Made by a program: the position numbers and the translations under genes. The notes under the pieces are model-generated. The model was not told the DNA's origin, did not search any database, and worked only from the letters and a program-made list of their open reading frames with translations. From an uncultured Lachnospiraceae bacterium (GTDB lineage Bacteria > Bacillota > Clostridia > Lachnospirales > Lachnospiraceae), in the NCBI GenBank assembly GCA_947628955.1, contig CANRBX010000020.1, positions 1 to 43,309 on the forward strand: 43,309 bases of DNA. Direction: 5' to 3'. Positions 1-8,681 of this stretch are shown one piece after another. How positions within the stretch are numbered: position 1 is the stretch's first letter; every line of letters starts with the position of its first letter.

Positions 1-1159
1 TGATGATGCGCTCCTTGTGCTCGGTGCCGAACGCCTCCATCGTGATCGTCAGCTCCACGGCCGCGTTGCGGTTCGTGCTCACAAACTGGTTGTGGTCCAG
101 CTTGATGACGTTGCCCTGCTCCTCCGCAATGATCGTCGCCACGCGGACGAGCTCGCCCGGGCGGTCCGGAAGCAGCACGGAGATCGTAAAGATACGGTCG
201 CGCTGGATCAGGCCGTGCTGGACAACGGAGGCCATCGTGATCACGTCCATGTTTCCTCCGGAAAGCACCGCGACCACCTTTTTGTTCTTCGCATCCAGAT
301 GCTTGAGCGCGGCCACCGTCAGCAGGCCGGAATTTTCCACGATCATCTTGTGGTTCTCAACCATGTCCAGGAAGGCGACGATCAGCTCGTCGTCGCTGAC
401 TGTGATGATATCGTCGATGTTCTCCTGGATGTAGGGGAAGATATTCACGCCCGGCGTCTTCACCGCGGTGCCGTCGGCGATCGTGTTTACCCCTGGAAGC
501 GTCACAACCTTTCCCGCCTCCAGGGACGCCTTCATGCAGGCCGCCCCCTCCGGCTCCACGCCGATCACCCGGATCTTCGGGTTCAGGAGCTTGGCCAGCG
601 TGGAGACGCCGGTCGCCAGGCCGCCGCCGCCGATCGGGACAAGGATGTAGTCCACCAGGGGAAGCTCTTTGACGATCTCCATCGCGATCGTCCCCTGGCC
701 GGTCGCCACCGCCAGGTCGTCGAAGGGATGGATGAATGTGTAGCCGTTTTCCTCCGCCAGACGGTATGCGTGCTCGCACGCCTCATCGTACACGTCTCCG
801 TACAGTACGACCTCGGCGCCGTAGCTCTTCGTGCGGTTCACCTTCATGAGCGGCGTCGTCGCCGGCATCACGATGACGGCCCTGCAGCCGTACGCCTTCG
901 CCGCATAGGCGACGCCCTGCGCGTGGTTCCCTGCGGACGCGGTGATCAGCCCCTTCTCGCGCTCTTCCTCCGACAGGGTACTGATCTTGTAGTATGCGCC
1001 GCGGATCTTGTACGCGCCCGTCACCTGCATATTCTCCGCCTTCAGATAGACCCTGCTGCCCGTCTGCGCGCTGAAATATTCACTGTATACGAGCTTCGTC
1101 TCCTGTATCACACGCTTCACGCACTCGGAAGCTTCCTCAAATGTATCTAATGTAAGCAT
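1..1159 (-). CDS. ilvA: Threonine ammonia-lyase (threonine dehydratase), 3' end missing
   Basis: PLP-dependent deamination of threonine to 2-oxobutanoate, first step toward isoleucine or a catabolic step. 386 codons are visible; the C-terminal end lies beyond the left edge. The PLP lysine is K51 in TGAYKIRGA; SAGNHAQG and the glycine loop PIGGGGLATG follow. Residues from about 330 (ISVLLPDRPGEL) begin an ACT-type domain, so this is the roughly 400-residue single-ACT form. The ATG at 1159 follows a GAGAGGGAAAG ribosome site. The gene lies 37 bp after ftsY and probably shares its transcript. Biosynthetic and catabolic forms cannot be separated here because the end of the ACT domain is cut. Confidence 0.93.
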   Translation of the reverse strand, partial: MLTLDTFEEASECVKRVIQETKLVYSEYFSAQTGSRVYLKAENMQVTGAYKIRGAYYKISTLSEEEREKGLITASAGNHAQGVAYAAKAYGCRAVIVMPATTPLMKVNRTKSYGAEVVLYGDVYDEACEHAYRLAEENGYTFIHPFDDLAVATGQGTIAMEIVKELPLVDYILVPIGGGGLATGVSTLAKLLNPKIRVIGVEPEGAACMKASLEAGKVVTLPGVNTIADGTAVKTPGVNIFPYIQENIDDIITVSDDELIVAFLDMVENHKMIVENSGLLTVAALKHLDAKNKKVVAVLSGGNMDVITMASVVQHGLIQRDRIFTISVLLPDRPGELVRVATIIAEEQGNVIKLDHNQFVSTNRNAAVELTITMEAFGTEHKERII

Positions 1160-1196
1160 GCTCTCTTTCCCTCTCATTTTCTGTACTGCCGTCCGG

Positions 1197-2129
1197 TCAT
1201 TCCTGTGTCTGGCCGAACAGCGCATTCACAAATGTGTCCGCGTCGAACTTCTGGAGATCGTCGATCGACTCCCCGACGCCGATGTATTTCACCGGGATCC
1301 CGAGCTCCGCATGGATGGCCACCGCGATGCCGCCCTTGGCCGTCCCGTCCAGCTTCGTCAGGATGATGCCCGTGATGTCCGCCACCTCCCGGAACTCGCG
1401 CGCCTGTGCAAGCGCGTTCTGCCCGGTCGTCCCGTCGAGCACCACCAGAGTCTCGCGGAACACGTCCGGGCACTCCCGCTCGATCACACGGTTAATCTTT
1501 CCAAGCTCATTCATCAGGTTCTTCTTGTTGTGCAGCCTCCCGGCCGTGTCGCACAGCAGGACGTCCGCGTCCCGCGCGCGCGCAGCCATGATCGCGTCGT
1601 ACACGACGGAGGCCGGATCGGATCCCGCCTGTCCGCCGATCACCTCAACGTCCGCGCGCTTCGCCCACTCCGTCAGCTGCTCCACGGCCGCCGCGCGAAA
1701 CGTATCCGCGGCCGCCAGGACCACCTTTTTCCCCTGATCCTTCAGCTTTCCGGCGAGCTTGCCGACACTCGTCGTCTTGCCGACGCCGTTGACGCCGATC
1801 ACCAGCACGACAGACTTCCGGTTCTCAAACTCGTATGCCGTCTCTCCGACGTTCATCTGATCCTTGATGCTGTCGATAAGGAGCTGTTTGCATTCCGCCG
1901 GATCCTTAATGTTTTTCTGCTTTACCTTTTCCTTAAGATCCTCGATGATGGAGGTCGTAGCATTGATCCCGATGTCTCCCATGACAAGGGTTTCCTCGAT
2001 CTCGTCGTAAAAATCATCGTCAATGCTGGAAAATCCGCTGAAGATCGCATCGATCCCGGAGACAATGTTGTCCCTCGTCTTGGCAAGCCCAGCCACCAGG
2101 CGCTTGAAAAAGCCTTTCTTTTCTTCCAT
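1197..2129 (-). CDS. ftsY: Signal recognition particle receptor FtsY
   Basis: SRP-receptor GTPase that docks ribosome-nascent-chain/SRP complexes at the membrane. 310 residues with a short N-terminal stretch in place of the long acidic A domain of E. coli FtsY, as is usual in Firmicutes. The four-helix N domain covers about 1-100. G-domain motifs are GVNGVGKTT (112-120), DTFRAAA, DTAGR, TKLDG and a closing GVGE. It is 41 bp downstream of smc and upstream of ilvA, in the common rnc-smc-ftsY order. Confidence 0.97.
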   Translation of the reverse strand: MEEKKGFFKRLVAGLAKTRDNIVSGIDAIFSGFSSIDDDFYDEIEETLVMGDIGINATTSIIEDLKEKVKQKNIKDPAECKQLLIDSIKDQMNVGETAYEFENRKSVVLVIGVNGVGKTTSVGKLAGKLKDQGKKVVLAAADTFRAAAVEQLTEWAKRADVEVIGGQAGSDPASVVYDAIMAARARDADVLLCDTAGRLHNKKNLMNELGKINRVIERECPDVFRETLVVLDGTTGQNALAQAREFREVADITGIILTKLDGTAKGGIAVAIHAELGIPVKYIGVGESIDDLQKFDADTFVNALFGQTQE

Positions 2130-2170
2130 GCCGTCACGCTCCTTTCCGGTCGTATCCTCTCAGTGCATTT

Positions 2171-5100
2171 TTATTCCAGATCACTCTCGATCAGGTTCAC
2201 CGATACCAGCGCGGAAACTCCCTTCTCCTGCATGGTGATCCCATACAGGCGGTCCGCCGCGGTCATCGTACCTCTCCTGTGAGTTATAATAATAAATTGT
2301 GTATTTTTTGTCAACTTATGCAGGTAACGTGCATAGCGGTCCACATTATTTTCATCGAGAGCCGCCTCGATCTCGTCCAGCAGGCAGAACGGCGACGGCT
2401 TCAGATTCTGGATCGCGAAGAGAAGCGCGATCGCGGTCAGCGACTTTTCCCCTCCGGAGAGCTGCATCATGTTCTGCAGCTTCTTTCCAGGCGGCTGCGC
2501 GGTGATCCGGATCCCGGCCTCCAGGATGTCTTCCTCCTCCACCAGCTCCAGGGTTCCGCGTCCTCCGCCGAACAGCTCCCGGAACGCCTTGTCAAACTCC
2601 GCCTGGATCCTGACAAACTGCTCCCTGAACTGGGTGCGCATTCCGCTGTCGAGCTCGCCGATGATCCGCAGCAGGGCCTCCTCCGCCTTCTGCAGATCGT
2701 CGTGCTGCGTCTGGAGGAAGGAATGGCGCTCTGACAGCTCCTTATAGTCCTCAATGGCGTTGACATTCACGTTTCCGAGCGCCTTGATCTCGCTCTTGAT
2801 CGCGGAAATGTTCTTCTTCAGGGAAGAAACGCTGCCGCAGTCCTCACTGGCAAGCTCCTTTGCGGTCCCGTACGTCAGGCCGTATTCCTCCCACATGTAA
2901 TTGACCTGCGCCTCTTTCTGCGCCTCCGCCTTCTCCAGCTGTGCGTTCAGGCGGAAATTCTCGCGGTCCAGCAGGCTGATCTGCTCGGACTGTTCCTCGC
3001 GCGTCTCGAAAAATTTCCTGTGAAGCGTATTCTTTTCTTCTCTTGCCGCGGCGAGACCGGCGATCTCCTCCTGCAGCTGCTGTTCTGCCAGGGCAGACTG
3101 CTTCAGAGTCTCCTCTGTCTGCGCGATCTGGTCCTCCTTCTGCGCAATGCTGCCCGCCGCGTCCGCGGTCTCCTGCTCATAGCGGAGCCGCTCTTCCTCA
3201 AGCTGCCCGAGCTGCTGCCGGATGCGCGAGACGTTCTGCCCGGCAAAGGTCTCCTGCTGGGAGAGCTGCGCCTGTCTCAGCTGTACCTCGCTGACCGCCG
3301 CAAGCGCGTCCTTCTGACCTGCGCGCCGCTGTTCCAGCTCATCCTGCCAGCCGGCGATCTGCCGCTCTGTCTCCTTCTCCGCCTGCTCCGACACGACAAG
3401 CTCCTGCTCTTCCCTGCTCCGGCTCTCGCCGATCTCCTGCGACTGCCGGTCGATCTCCTGAGATTCCTCCTGCACCTTCCGGAATCCCCGGTCGGCGGCC
3501 CCGCCCTTCTCATTCAGCTCGTCCAGGCGGAGCTTCGCGGTATTCTGCGCCAGATATTCCTCCTGCAGGCTGTCGCGCAGCTTTACGATCTCGTCGCGCA
3601 GCTCATTGCGCACCGTGCGGCACTCGTCGATCTGTATCTGGAGTTCCTGCAGCATCTCGCTGCGTCTCTTCACCTGTTCCTCGAGTTCCTCTATCTCTCT
3701 TCTCCTGCCGAGCAGGTTGCTGGAATTTTTGAACGCGCCTCCCGACATTGCCCCGCCGGGATTCAGCAGCTCTCCGTCCTTCGTCACAATGCGCAGCGTA
3801 TGCCTGTATTTCCGTGCCAGGGCGATCGCATCGTCGATATGCTCCGCGACGATGGTCCTCCCGAGCAGGTGCAGCACAAGCGCGTCATATTTTTTCTCTG
3901 CGCTCACCAGAGAAGAGGCCAGGCCGATCACGCCCTTCTCCTTCAGGGCCTGCGGCGTGTTAAATTCATTTTTCGCGGAGATTCCCGACAGCGGCAGGAA
4001 CGTCGCCCTTCCGTACTTGTTCTTCTTCAGGAATTCGATCTGCCGCTTCGCCGTCTCCTCCGTGTCTGTCACGATATTCTGAATGCTTCCGCCAAGCGCT
4101 GTCTCGACCGCGACTTCATACGCCCTGTCCACCTTGATGATGTCGGCGACCACCCCGAGAAGCCCCGGGGTCTTTCCCTTCTGCTCCATCACGCGGCGGA
4201 TGCTGTTGCCGTATCCGTCATAGCGCTCCGCAATATTTTTCAGGGATTCCAGGCGTGAGGATTCCCTGTGGTACTCCGTCTGCTCCGCCTCGATCTGACG
4301 GTTGTACTCCTGAAGCTGCTGCTGGAACACGGAAAGGCGCTCATTCGCCTTATCGCTGCGCGCCATGAGATCCTCGATCCGCATGGTGATCTCCTCGTAT
4401 TCCTGCTCGGTCTCCTGGCGGACCTCCTCCTGCTCATTTCTCTCGCTCTTCAGCTTCAGGGCCTCCTGGGCAAGCTGCGCCCGGCGGATCTGCGTCTGCT
4501 CCAGCATCGTATCATAGCGCTGGATGCGCGCCTTTACGTTTGCCCTCTGATTCAGGATCTCGATGATCGCGCCCTTTCCCTGCCCGATCTTCTGCTCCAG
4601 GCCGGAGATCTCCTCCTGCACCGCCTCCGCGGCATCCTCCGCCAGCTTCTCTTCCCGGCCCACGGCGGACAGGTCTGCGCGCAGCTTCTCCAGCGCCTGC
4701 ACTTCCTCAGACTCCTGCCGCGCGTATTCCTCCATCTGCTGCGTGATCTCGCGGATGCGCGTCTGCAGATGCTCGTCGCTCGTGCGCGCCGTGTTGATCT
4801 GCTCCTTCAGAAGTTCGATCTGGTTCTCGAACTGCTGCCTGCGCAGCTGTCCCTGCGAGACGGTCTCGCGCTTCTCAAGAAGCGCCGCATCCATCTGCTC
4901 GATCTCTTTCTCCTGCACCTCGTAGTCCTGCCTGGTGCGCTCGTACTCCGCCCGCGCGCCGGCAAGCTGTTCCTCCGTCAGCCGCTGCTTTTCCCCCAGG
5001 GCTTCCACTTCCCCGCGGATCCGGTCAAATTCCAGCAGAAAGAGGTTCGCGTCATACCGCTTCAGCTCGTCGCGCTTCTGAAGGTAGATCCTGGCCGTCT

Positions 5101-5728
5101 CGGCCTGCTTCTGCATGGGGCCGAGCTGCCTCGTCAGCTCCGACAGGATGTCGTTGACGCGCACAAGGTTCTGCCTCTCAGCCTCGAGCTTTTTCTGCGC
5201 GGTATTCTTGCGCCTCTTGAATTTTACGATCCCGGCCGCCTCATCGAAGAGCTCTCTGCGGTCCTCCGGCTTTCCGCTTAAGATCTTGTCGATCTGCCCC
5301 TGCCCTATGATCGAATACCCTTCCTTTCCGATACCCGTGTCATAGAACAGCTCGTTGATGTCCTTCAGTCTCACCTGTGTGCCGTTGAGCAGATACTCGC
5401 TCTCGCCGGAGCGGTACACCCGCCGCATCACCGTCACCTCATCGTAGGAGACGGCGAGCTGATGGTCGGAATTGTCAAGGGTGATCGCCACCGCGGCATA
5501 GCCGAGCGGTTTGCGTATTTCCGTGCCGGCAAATATCACATCCTGCATGTTCGCGCCGCGCAGCTGCTTCGCGCTCTGCTCGCCGAGAACCCAGCGCACC
5601 GCATCCGCGACATTGCTCTTGCCGCTCCCGTTCGGGCCCACGATTGCCGTGATCCCGTTGTGGAACTGGAACACGATCTTATTGGCGAATGATTTGAAGC
5701 CCTGTACTTCAATGCTTTTCAGATACAT
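2171..5728 (-). CDS. smc: Chromosome partition protein SMC
   Basis: Condensin ATPase that organises and segregates the chromosome with ScpA/ScpB. Full length at 1185 residues. Walker A is GPNGSGKS (31-38). Long coiled-coil arms rich in Glu, Gln and Arg flank a hinge around 500-660. The C-terminal head has the LSGGEKSLTA signature and Walker B around CLLDEIEAALDENN. The start overlaps the 3' end of rnc by 20 bp, which suggests coupled translation. Its biased composition leaves very long antisense frames open; these are not genes. Confidence 0.98.
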   Translation of the reverse strand: MYLKSIEVQGFKSFANKIVFQFHNGITAIVGPNGSGKSNVADAVRWVLGEQSAKQLRGANMQDVIFAGTEIRKPLGYAAVAITLDNSDHQLAVSYDEVTVMRRVYRSGESEYLLNGTQVRLKDINELFYDTGIGKEGYSIIGQGQIDKILSGKPEDRRELFDEAAGIVKFKRRKNTAQKKLEAERQNLVRVNDILSELTRQLGPMQKQAETARIYLQKRDELKRYDANLFLLEFDRIRGEVEALGEKQRLTEEQLAGARAEYERTRQDYEVQEKEIEQMDAALLEKRETVSQGQLRRQQFENQIELLKEQINTARTSDEHLQTRIREITQQMEEYARQESEEVQALEKLRADLSAVGREEKLAEDAAEAVQEEISGLEQKIGQGKGAIIEILNQRANVKARIQRYDTMLEQTQIRRAQLAQEALKLKSERNEQEEVRQETEQEYEEITMRIEDLMARSDKANERLSVFQQQLQEYNRQIEAEQTEYHRESSRLESLKNIAERYDGYGNSIRRVMEQKGKTPGLLGVVADIIKVDRAYEVAVETALGGSIQNIVTDTEETAKRQIEFLKKNKYGRATFLPLSGISAKNEFNTPQALKEKGVIGLASSLVSAEKKYDALVLHLLGRTIVAEHIDDAIALARKYRHTLRIVTKDGELLNPGGAMSGGAFKNSSNLLGRRREIEELEEQVKRRSEMLQELQIQIDECRTVRNELRDEIVKLRDSLQEEYLAQNTAKLRLDELNEKGGAADRGFRKVQEESQEIDRQSQEIGESRSREEQELVVSEQAEKETERQIAGWQDELEQRRAGQKDALAAVSEVQLRQAQLSQQETFAGQNVSRIRQQLGQLEEERLRYEQETADAAGSIAQKEDQIAQTEETLKQSALAEQQLQEEIAGLAAAREEKNTLHRKFFETREEQSEQISLLDRENFRLNAQLEKAEAQKEAQVNYMWEEYGLTYGTAKELASEDCGSVSSLKKNISAIKSEIKALGNVNVNAIEDYKELSERHSFLQTQHDDLQKAEEALLRIIGELDSGMRTQFREQFVRIQAEFDKAFRELFGGGRGTLELVEEEDILEAGIRITAQPPGKKLQNMMQLSGGEKSLTAIALLFAIQNLKPSPFCLLDEIEAALDENNVDRYARYLHKLTKNTQFIIITHRRGTMTAADRLYGITMQEKGVSALVSVNLIESDLE

Positions 5729-6425
5729 GCGCTGCTTTCCCCTTCAATCCAATGATCGCACGATAGGCGGCCTCCTGCTCGGCCGCTTTTTTGGTGCTTC
5801 CGCGCCCCGTTCCCTCTACGACGCCGCCGATACGCACCTCCACAAGGAAGGTCTTCGCATGATCCGGCCCTTCTTCGCCGATGATCGCATAGTGGATCTC
5901 GTCCTCCCGGTAATCCCTCTGGACGATCTCCTGCAGAATCGTCTTGCTGTCATAAAAAAGCTTTTTGTGCTCGATGTCTGTCAGCACAAAGCGCTCGATA
6001 AACGTTTTCGCGCTCTCGAATCCGCCGTCCAGGTAGATCGCGCCGATCAGCGCCTCCATCGCGTCTGATATGATGGAGTTGCGCATCCGTCCGCCCGTCT
6101 GCTCTTCGCCCCTGCCGAGAAGCAGGTAGTGTCCGAGATCGATCTCTTTCGCGCACAGTGCCAGCGTCGGCTCGCACACGATGCTGGCGCGCAGCTTTGT
6201 GAGCTCTCCCTCCGCCATCTTCGGGTAATGGTGATAGAGAAAATCGCTGCTGACCACTTCAAGCACAGCATCTCCCAGAAACTCAAGACGCTCATTGTCA
6301 TGAACCTGCCCCAGCCTGTGTTCATTCGCATAGGAGCTGTGGCACATGGCCTGTCTGAGCATCCCCTCCCGGTGGAAGGTGTATCCGATTCTCTGTTCTA
6401 ATTCCCTCGAATTAAAGTCCGCCAT
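5709..6425 (-). CDS. rnc: Ribonuclease III
   Basis: Double-strand-specific endoribonuclease for rRNA and mRNA processing. 238 residues. The signature NERLEFLGD is at 44-52 with further acidic metal-binding residues downstream; a C-terminal dsRNA-binding domain covers about 160-232 (GRGSTKKAAEQEAA near its end). The ATG at 6425 is preceded by GGAGAG. It sits between acpP and smc, overlapping smc by 20 bp. Confidence 0.97.
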   Translation of the reverse strand: MADFNSRELEQRIGYTFHREGMLRQAMCHSSYANEHRLGQVHDNERLEFLGDAVLEVVSSDFLYHHYPKMAEGELTKLRASIVCEPTLALCAKEIDLGHYLLLGRGEEQTGGRMRNSIISDAMEALIGAIYLDGGFESAKTFIERFVLTDIEHKKLFYDSKTILQEIVQRDYREDEIHYAIIGEEGPDHAKTFLVEVRIGGVVEGTGRGSTKKAAEQEAAYRAIIGLKGKAAHVSEKH

Positions 6426-6450
6426 TTAGCACTCTCCACAGTAATTAATT

Positions 6451-6474
6451 AAGGAGGCTTAAAAGCCCCCTTTT
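6451..6474 (-). terminator. Hairpin after acpP
   Basis: On the minus strand AAGGGGGCTT pairs with AAGCCTCCTT (one G-U pair) with almost no extra loop, just after the acpP stop. The following tract (AATTAATT) is a poor U-run, so this is a weak terminator or a processing/attenuation hairpin separating abundant acpP mRNA from rnc. Confidence 0.5.
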
Positions 6475-6477
6475 GTC

Positions 6478-6708
6478 TCAGCTGATCACATTCCTGATCG
6501 CCTCCGCGGCGTCGCCGACAGAAACGATCTTCTCTGCCTTCTCATTCGGGATCTCGATATCAAACTCTTCCTCAATTCCCATGATGATCTGGAAGATGTC
6601 GAGCGAGTCGGCACCAAGATCATCCACAAATGTAGTCTCCGGAGTAATCTCATCCGCGTCCACATTCAGAACCTCTGCGATAATTCCCTGCAATTTCTCA
6701 AACTCCAT
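6478..6708 (-). CDS. acpP: Acyl carrier protein
   Basis: Carries growing acyl chains on a 4'-phosphopantetheine arm in type II fatty-acid synthesis. 76 residues and strongly acidic. The attachment serine is S35 in GADSLD. AAGGAG lies 8 bp before the ATG. It follows plsX by 20 bp, so the phosphate acyltransferase and its acyl donor are made together. Confidence 0.97.
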   Translation of the reverse strand: MEFEKLQGIIAEVLNVDADEITPETTFVDDLGADSLDIFQIIMGIEEEFDIEIPNEKAEKIVSVGDAAEAIRNVIS

Positions 6709-6728
6709 AACAACAGCTCCTTTACGAT

Positions 6729-7736
6729 TTATTCTATAATAATATGTTCTTTTATTTTTTCATTGATCTCCTGCTCGGAAAACTGTACGCACTGATAGAT
6801 GGAATGCTCCACTTCCTTCGCGGTGGAGCTGCCGTGCGTCTTCACCACGAGCCCCTTCAGCCCGAGCAGCGGCGCGCCGCCGTACTCGCTGGCGTCGAAC
6901 GACTTCAGGGTATCCTTCAGAGCCGGCTTCACAAGAAGCGCCCCGATCTTCGTCCTGAGATTCTGCATCATGCTCGCCTTGATCATCCTGATCAGCGTCC
7001 CGCCCACGCCCTCGTAGAGCTTCAGGATCACATTTCCCGTGAAAGCCTCGCAGACGATCACATCGCAGACGCCGGATGGAATGTCCCTCGCCTCAATGCT
7101 TCCGATAAAATGAATGTCGCCGCACTGCTTGAGCAGGGGGAACGTCTCCTTCACAAGCGCATTGCCCTTTTCTTCCTCCGCGCCGATATTGACGATGCCG
7201 ACCCTGGGGTTCTTCACCCCGAGCACATTTTCCATATAGACAGAGCCCATCCTCGCAAACTGTACCAGATGCGAAGGGCGCGCGTCCACATTGGCCCCGC
7301 AGTCGATCAGCAGGGAAACTCCCTTCTGTGTCGGGATCAGAGGCGCAAGCGCGGGGCGCTCTATCCCCTTGATCCTTCCGACGATCACCTGTCCGCCTAC
7401 CAGAACAGCCCCGGAACTGCCCGCCGAGACGAAGGCGTCCGCCTCCCCCTGGCGCACCATTGTCATGCCCACAACGATAGAGGAATCCTTCTTTGTGCGG
7501 ATCGCCGCAACCGGAGGCTCAGCTGTCTCGATCACCATGCTGGTGTGAACCACCTCGATCCGGTCTGCCGGATAGGAATACTTTTTCAGCTCCTGCTCCA
7601 CCACATCCCGGATGCCTGTCAGGATCACATGAATATTCTCATAATGATTCACCGCCTGCACAGCGCCCTTAACGATCTCCTGCGGCGCGTTGTCTCCGCC
7701 CATGGCGTCCACAACCACCCGAACTGTCCTGCCCAT
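6729..7736 (-). CDS. plsX: Phosphate acyltransferase PlsX
   Basis: Converts acyl-ACP plus phosphate to acyl-phosphate, the donor for PlsY in phospholipid synthesis. 335 residues. It begins [18 protein letters not shown], the usual PlsX N-terminus, and carries [10 protein letters not shown] and later [10 protein letters not shown]. The ATG at 7736 has AGGAGG 7 bp upstream. A longer in-frame reading back to about 7892 runs through the promoter and the rpmF terminator and is rejected. Confidence 0.97.
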   Translation of the reverse strand: MGRTVRVVVDAMGGDNAPQEIVKGAVQAVNHYENIHVILTGIRDVVEQELKKYSYPADRIEVVHTSMVIETAEPPVAAIRTKKDSSIVVGMTMVRQGEADAFVSAGSSGAVLVGGQVIVGRIKGIERPALAPLIPTQKGVSLLIDCGANVDARPSHLVQFARMGSVYMENVLGVKNPRVGIVNIGAEEEKGNALVKETFPLLKQCGDIHFIGSIEARDIPSGVCDVIVCEAFTGNVILKLYEGVGGTLIRMIKASMMQNLRTKIGALLVKPALKDTLKSFDASEYGGAPLLGLKGLVVKTHGSSTAKEVEHSIYQCVQFSEQEINEKIKEHIIIE

Positions 7737-7772
7737 CGCATGTCCTCCTGCGGATTTTCTGTTCTCACAATT

Positions 7773-7801
7773 ACTATACAAGACATTTTTCCAAAAATCA
7801 A
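7773..7801 (-). promoter_or_regulatory. Promoter of the plsX-acpP-rnc-smc-ftsY operon
   Basis: Minus strand: -35 TTGATT (7796-7801), 17-bp spacer, -10 TATAGT (7773-7778), about 37 bp before the plsX ATG. It lies just downstream of the rpmF terminator, so the two transcription units are separated. Confidence 0.75.
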
Positions 7802-7856
7802 TATGTTTTGTAGTATCTGGAAAGATGATTTGAAAAGAAAGGAAAAAAATGTGCAG

Positions 7857-7885
7857 AAAAATAGGCATCTCACAGAAGATGCCTA
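7857..7885 (-). terminator. Rho-independent terminator of yceD-rpmF
   Basis: Perfect 9-bp stem TAGGCATCT/AGATGCCTA (7862-7870 with 7877-7885), 6-nt loop, followed on the minus strand by TTTTT. It lies 20 bp after the rpmF stop. Confidence 0.85.
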
Positions 7886-7904
7886 CCCACATTGCTTAAA
7901 TTGC

Positions 7905-8087
7905 TCAATCCATCGCAATGACCTCTTTTTTGTTGTATGTTCCGCAGGCCTTGCACACTCTGTGCGGAAGCATCAGCTCACCGCATTTGCTGCACTTTAC
8001 GAGATTCGGAACGGACATTTTCCAGTTCGCTCTTCTCTTATCCCGTCTTGCCTTGGAAGATTTGTTCTTAGGGCAGATCGCTCCCAT
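7905..8087 (-). CDS. rpmF: 50S ribosomal protein L32
   Basis: Large-subunit ribosomal protein, 60 residues. The N-terminal basic stretch KARRDKRRANW is typical. Two CxxC pairs (C32/C35 and C45/C48) make this the zinc-binding form. It follows yceD by 3 bp, the conserved yceD-rpmF arrangement, and ends before a strong terminator. Confidence 0.95.
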   Translation of the reverse strand: MGAICPKNKSSKARRDKRRANWKMSVPNLVKCSKCGELMLPHRVCKACGTYNKKEVIAMD

Positions 8088-8090
8088 CGT

Positions 8091-8579
8091 TCACACCTCC
8101 TTAAATTTGCTGAAAATATCAAGGACTTTCGCCATTCTTGGATCCAGATCCGCTGGTTCGCAGCCGCATGAACCCTTATTCAGATTCTGTCCGCAAACGC
8201 TGCACAATCCCCGACAATCCTCCCGGCAGAGTACCCTCTCCGGCCAGATCAGCAACGCTTCGTCATGGACAAGCTGATCCACATTCAGGTTATATCCATC
8301 AATATAATCCTTGTCTTCTGCATCCATCTCCAGATCGAGCTGGATATCCAGTCTGACAGCCACAGGCTCCAGACAGCGCGCGCACGGAACAGACACCTCA
8401 AGCTGCGTACTTCCCTTCAGGATAAGCTTTCCCTCACCGGCATTCTCCACTGTCAGGGAAACCGGCGATTTCTCTGTTATCCTGAATCTGCCAAAGCGGT
8501 AATCCAGCGTCTCCAGCTCCAGAACTGCTTCCCGCTGGATCGTCTTTCCCTCGGTCAAAAGGACTTCCGTCAGGTCCAT
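8091..8579 (-). CDS. yceD: DUF177 / YceD family protein
   Basis: 162 residues. The DUF177 family is encoded next to rpmF in most bacteria and has been linked to 23S rRNA accumulation in other organisms; its biochemical activity here is unknown. Cysteines occur at 66/69 (CARC), in CREDCRGLCSVCG (118-130) and at 138/140, suggesting metal binding. An in-frame TTG precedes the ATG directly and also fits the AGGAGG site, so the start may be 8582. Confidence 0.9.
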   Translation of the reverse strand: MDLTEVLLTEGKTIQREAVLELETLDYRFGRFRITEKSPVSLTVENAGEGKLILKGSTQLEVSVPCARCLEPVAVRLDIQLDLEMDAEDKDYIDGYNLNVDQLVHDEALLIWPERVLCREDCRGLCSVCGQNLNKGSCGCEPADLDPRMAKVLDIFSKFKEV

Positions 8580-8610
8580 CAAGGCACACTCCTCCTAACG
8601 CACGACTTAA

Positions 8611-8639
8611 ATTATACCTGTCAGATATTGATTTGTCAA
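8611..8639 (-). promoter_or_regulatory. Consensus promoter of yceD-rpmF
   Basis: Minus strand: -35 TTGACA (8634-8639), 17-bp spacer, -10 TATAAT (8611-8616). This is a perfect sigma-A consensus, fitting a ribosomal-protein operon. It lies in the gap after the secreted HEXXH/Fn3 gene. Confidence 0.9.
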
Positions 8640-8681
8640 CTGATTTTTCACACTTTTTACACAAATGAACCGGTGTATATA

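Noticed and set aside
3020-4258. Very long plus-strand open frame (412 codons) and similar ones opposite smc
   Set aside because: These are shadows of the high-GC, Glu/Gln-rich smc coding strand, with no ribosome site and composition unlike a protein.
7737-7892. N-terminal extension of plsX
   Set aside because: It would be read through the plsX promoter and the rpmF terminator. The internal ATG has a strong AGGAGG and the canonical PlsX N-terminus.
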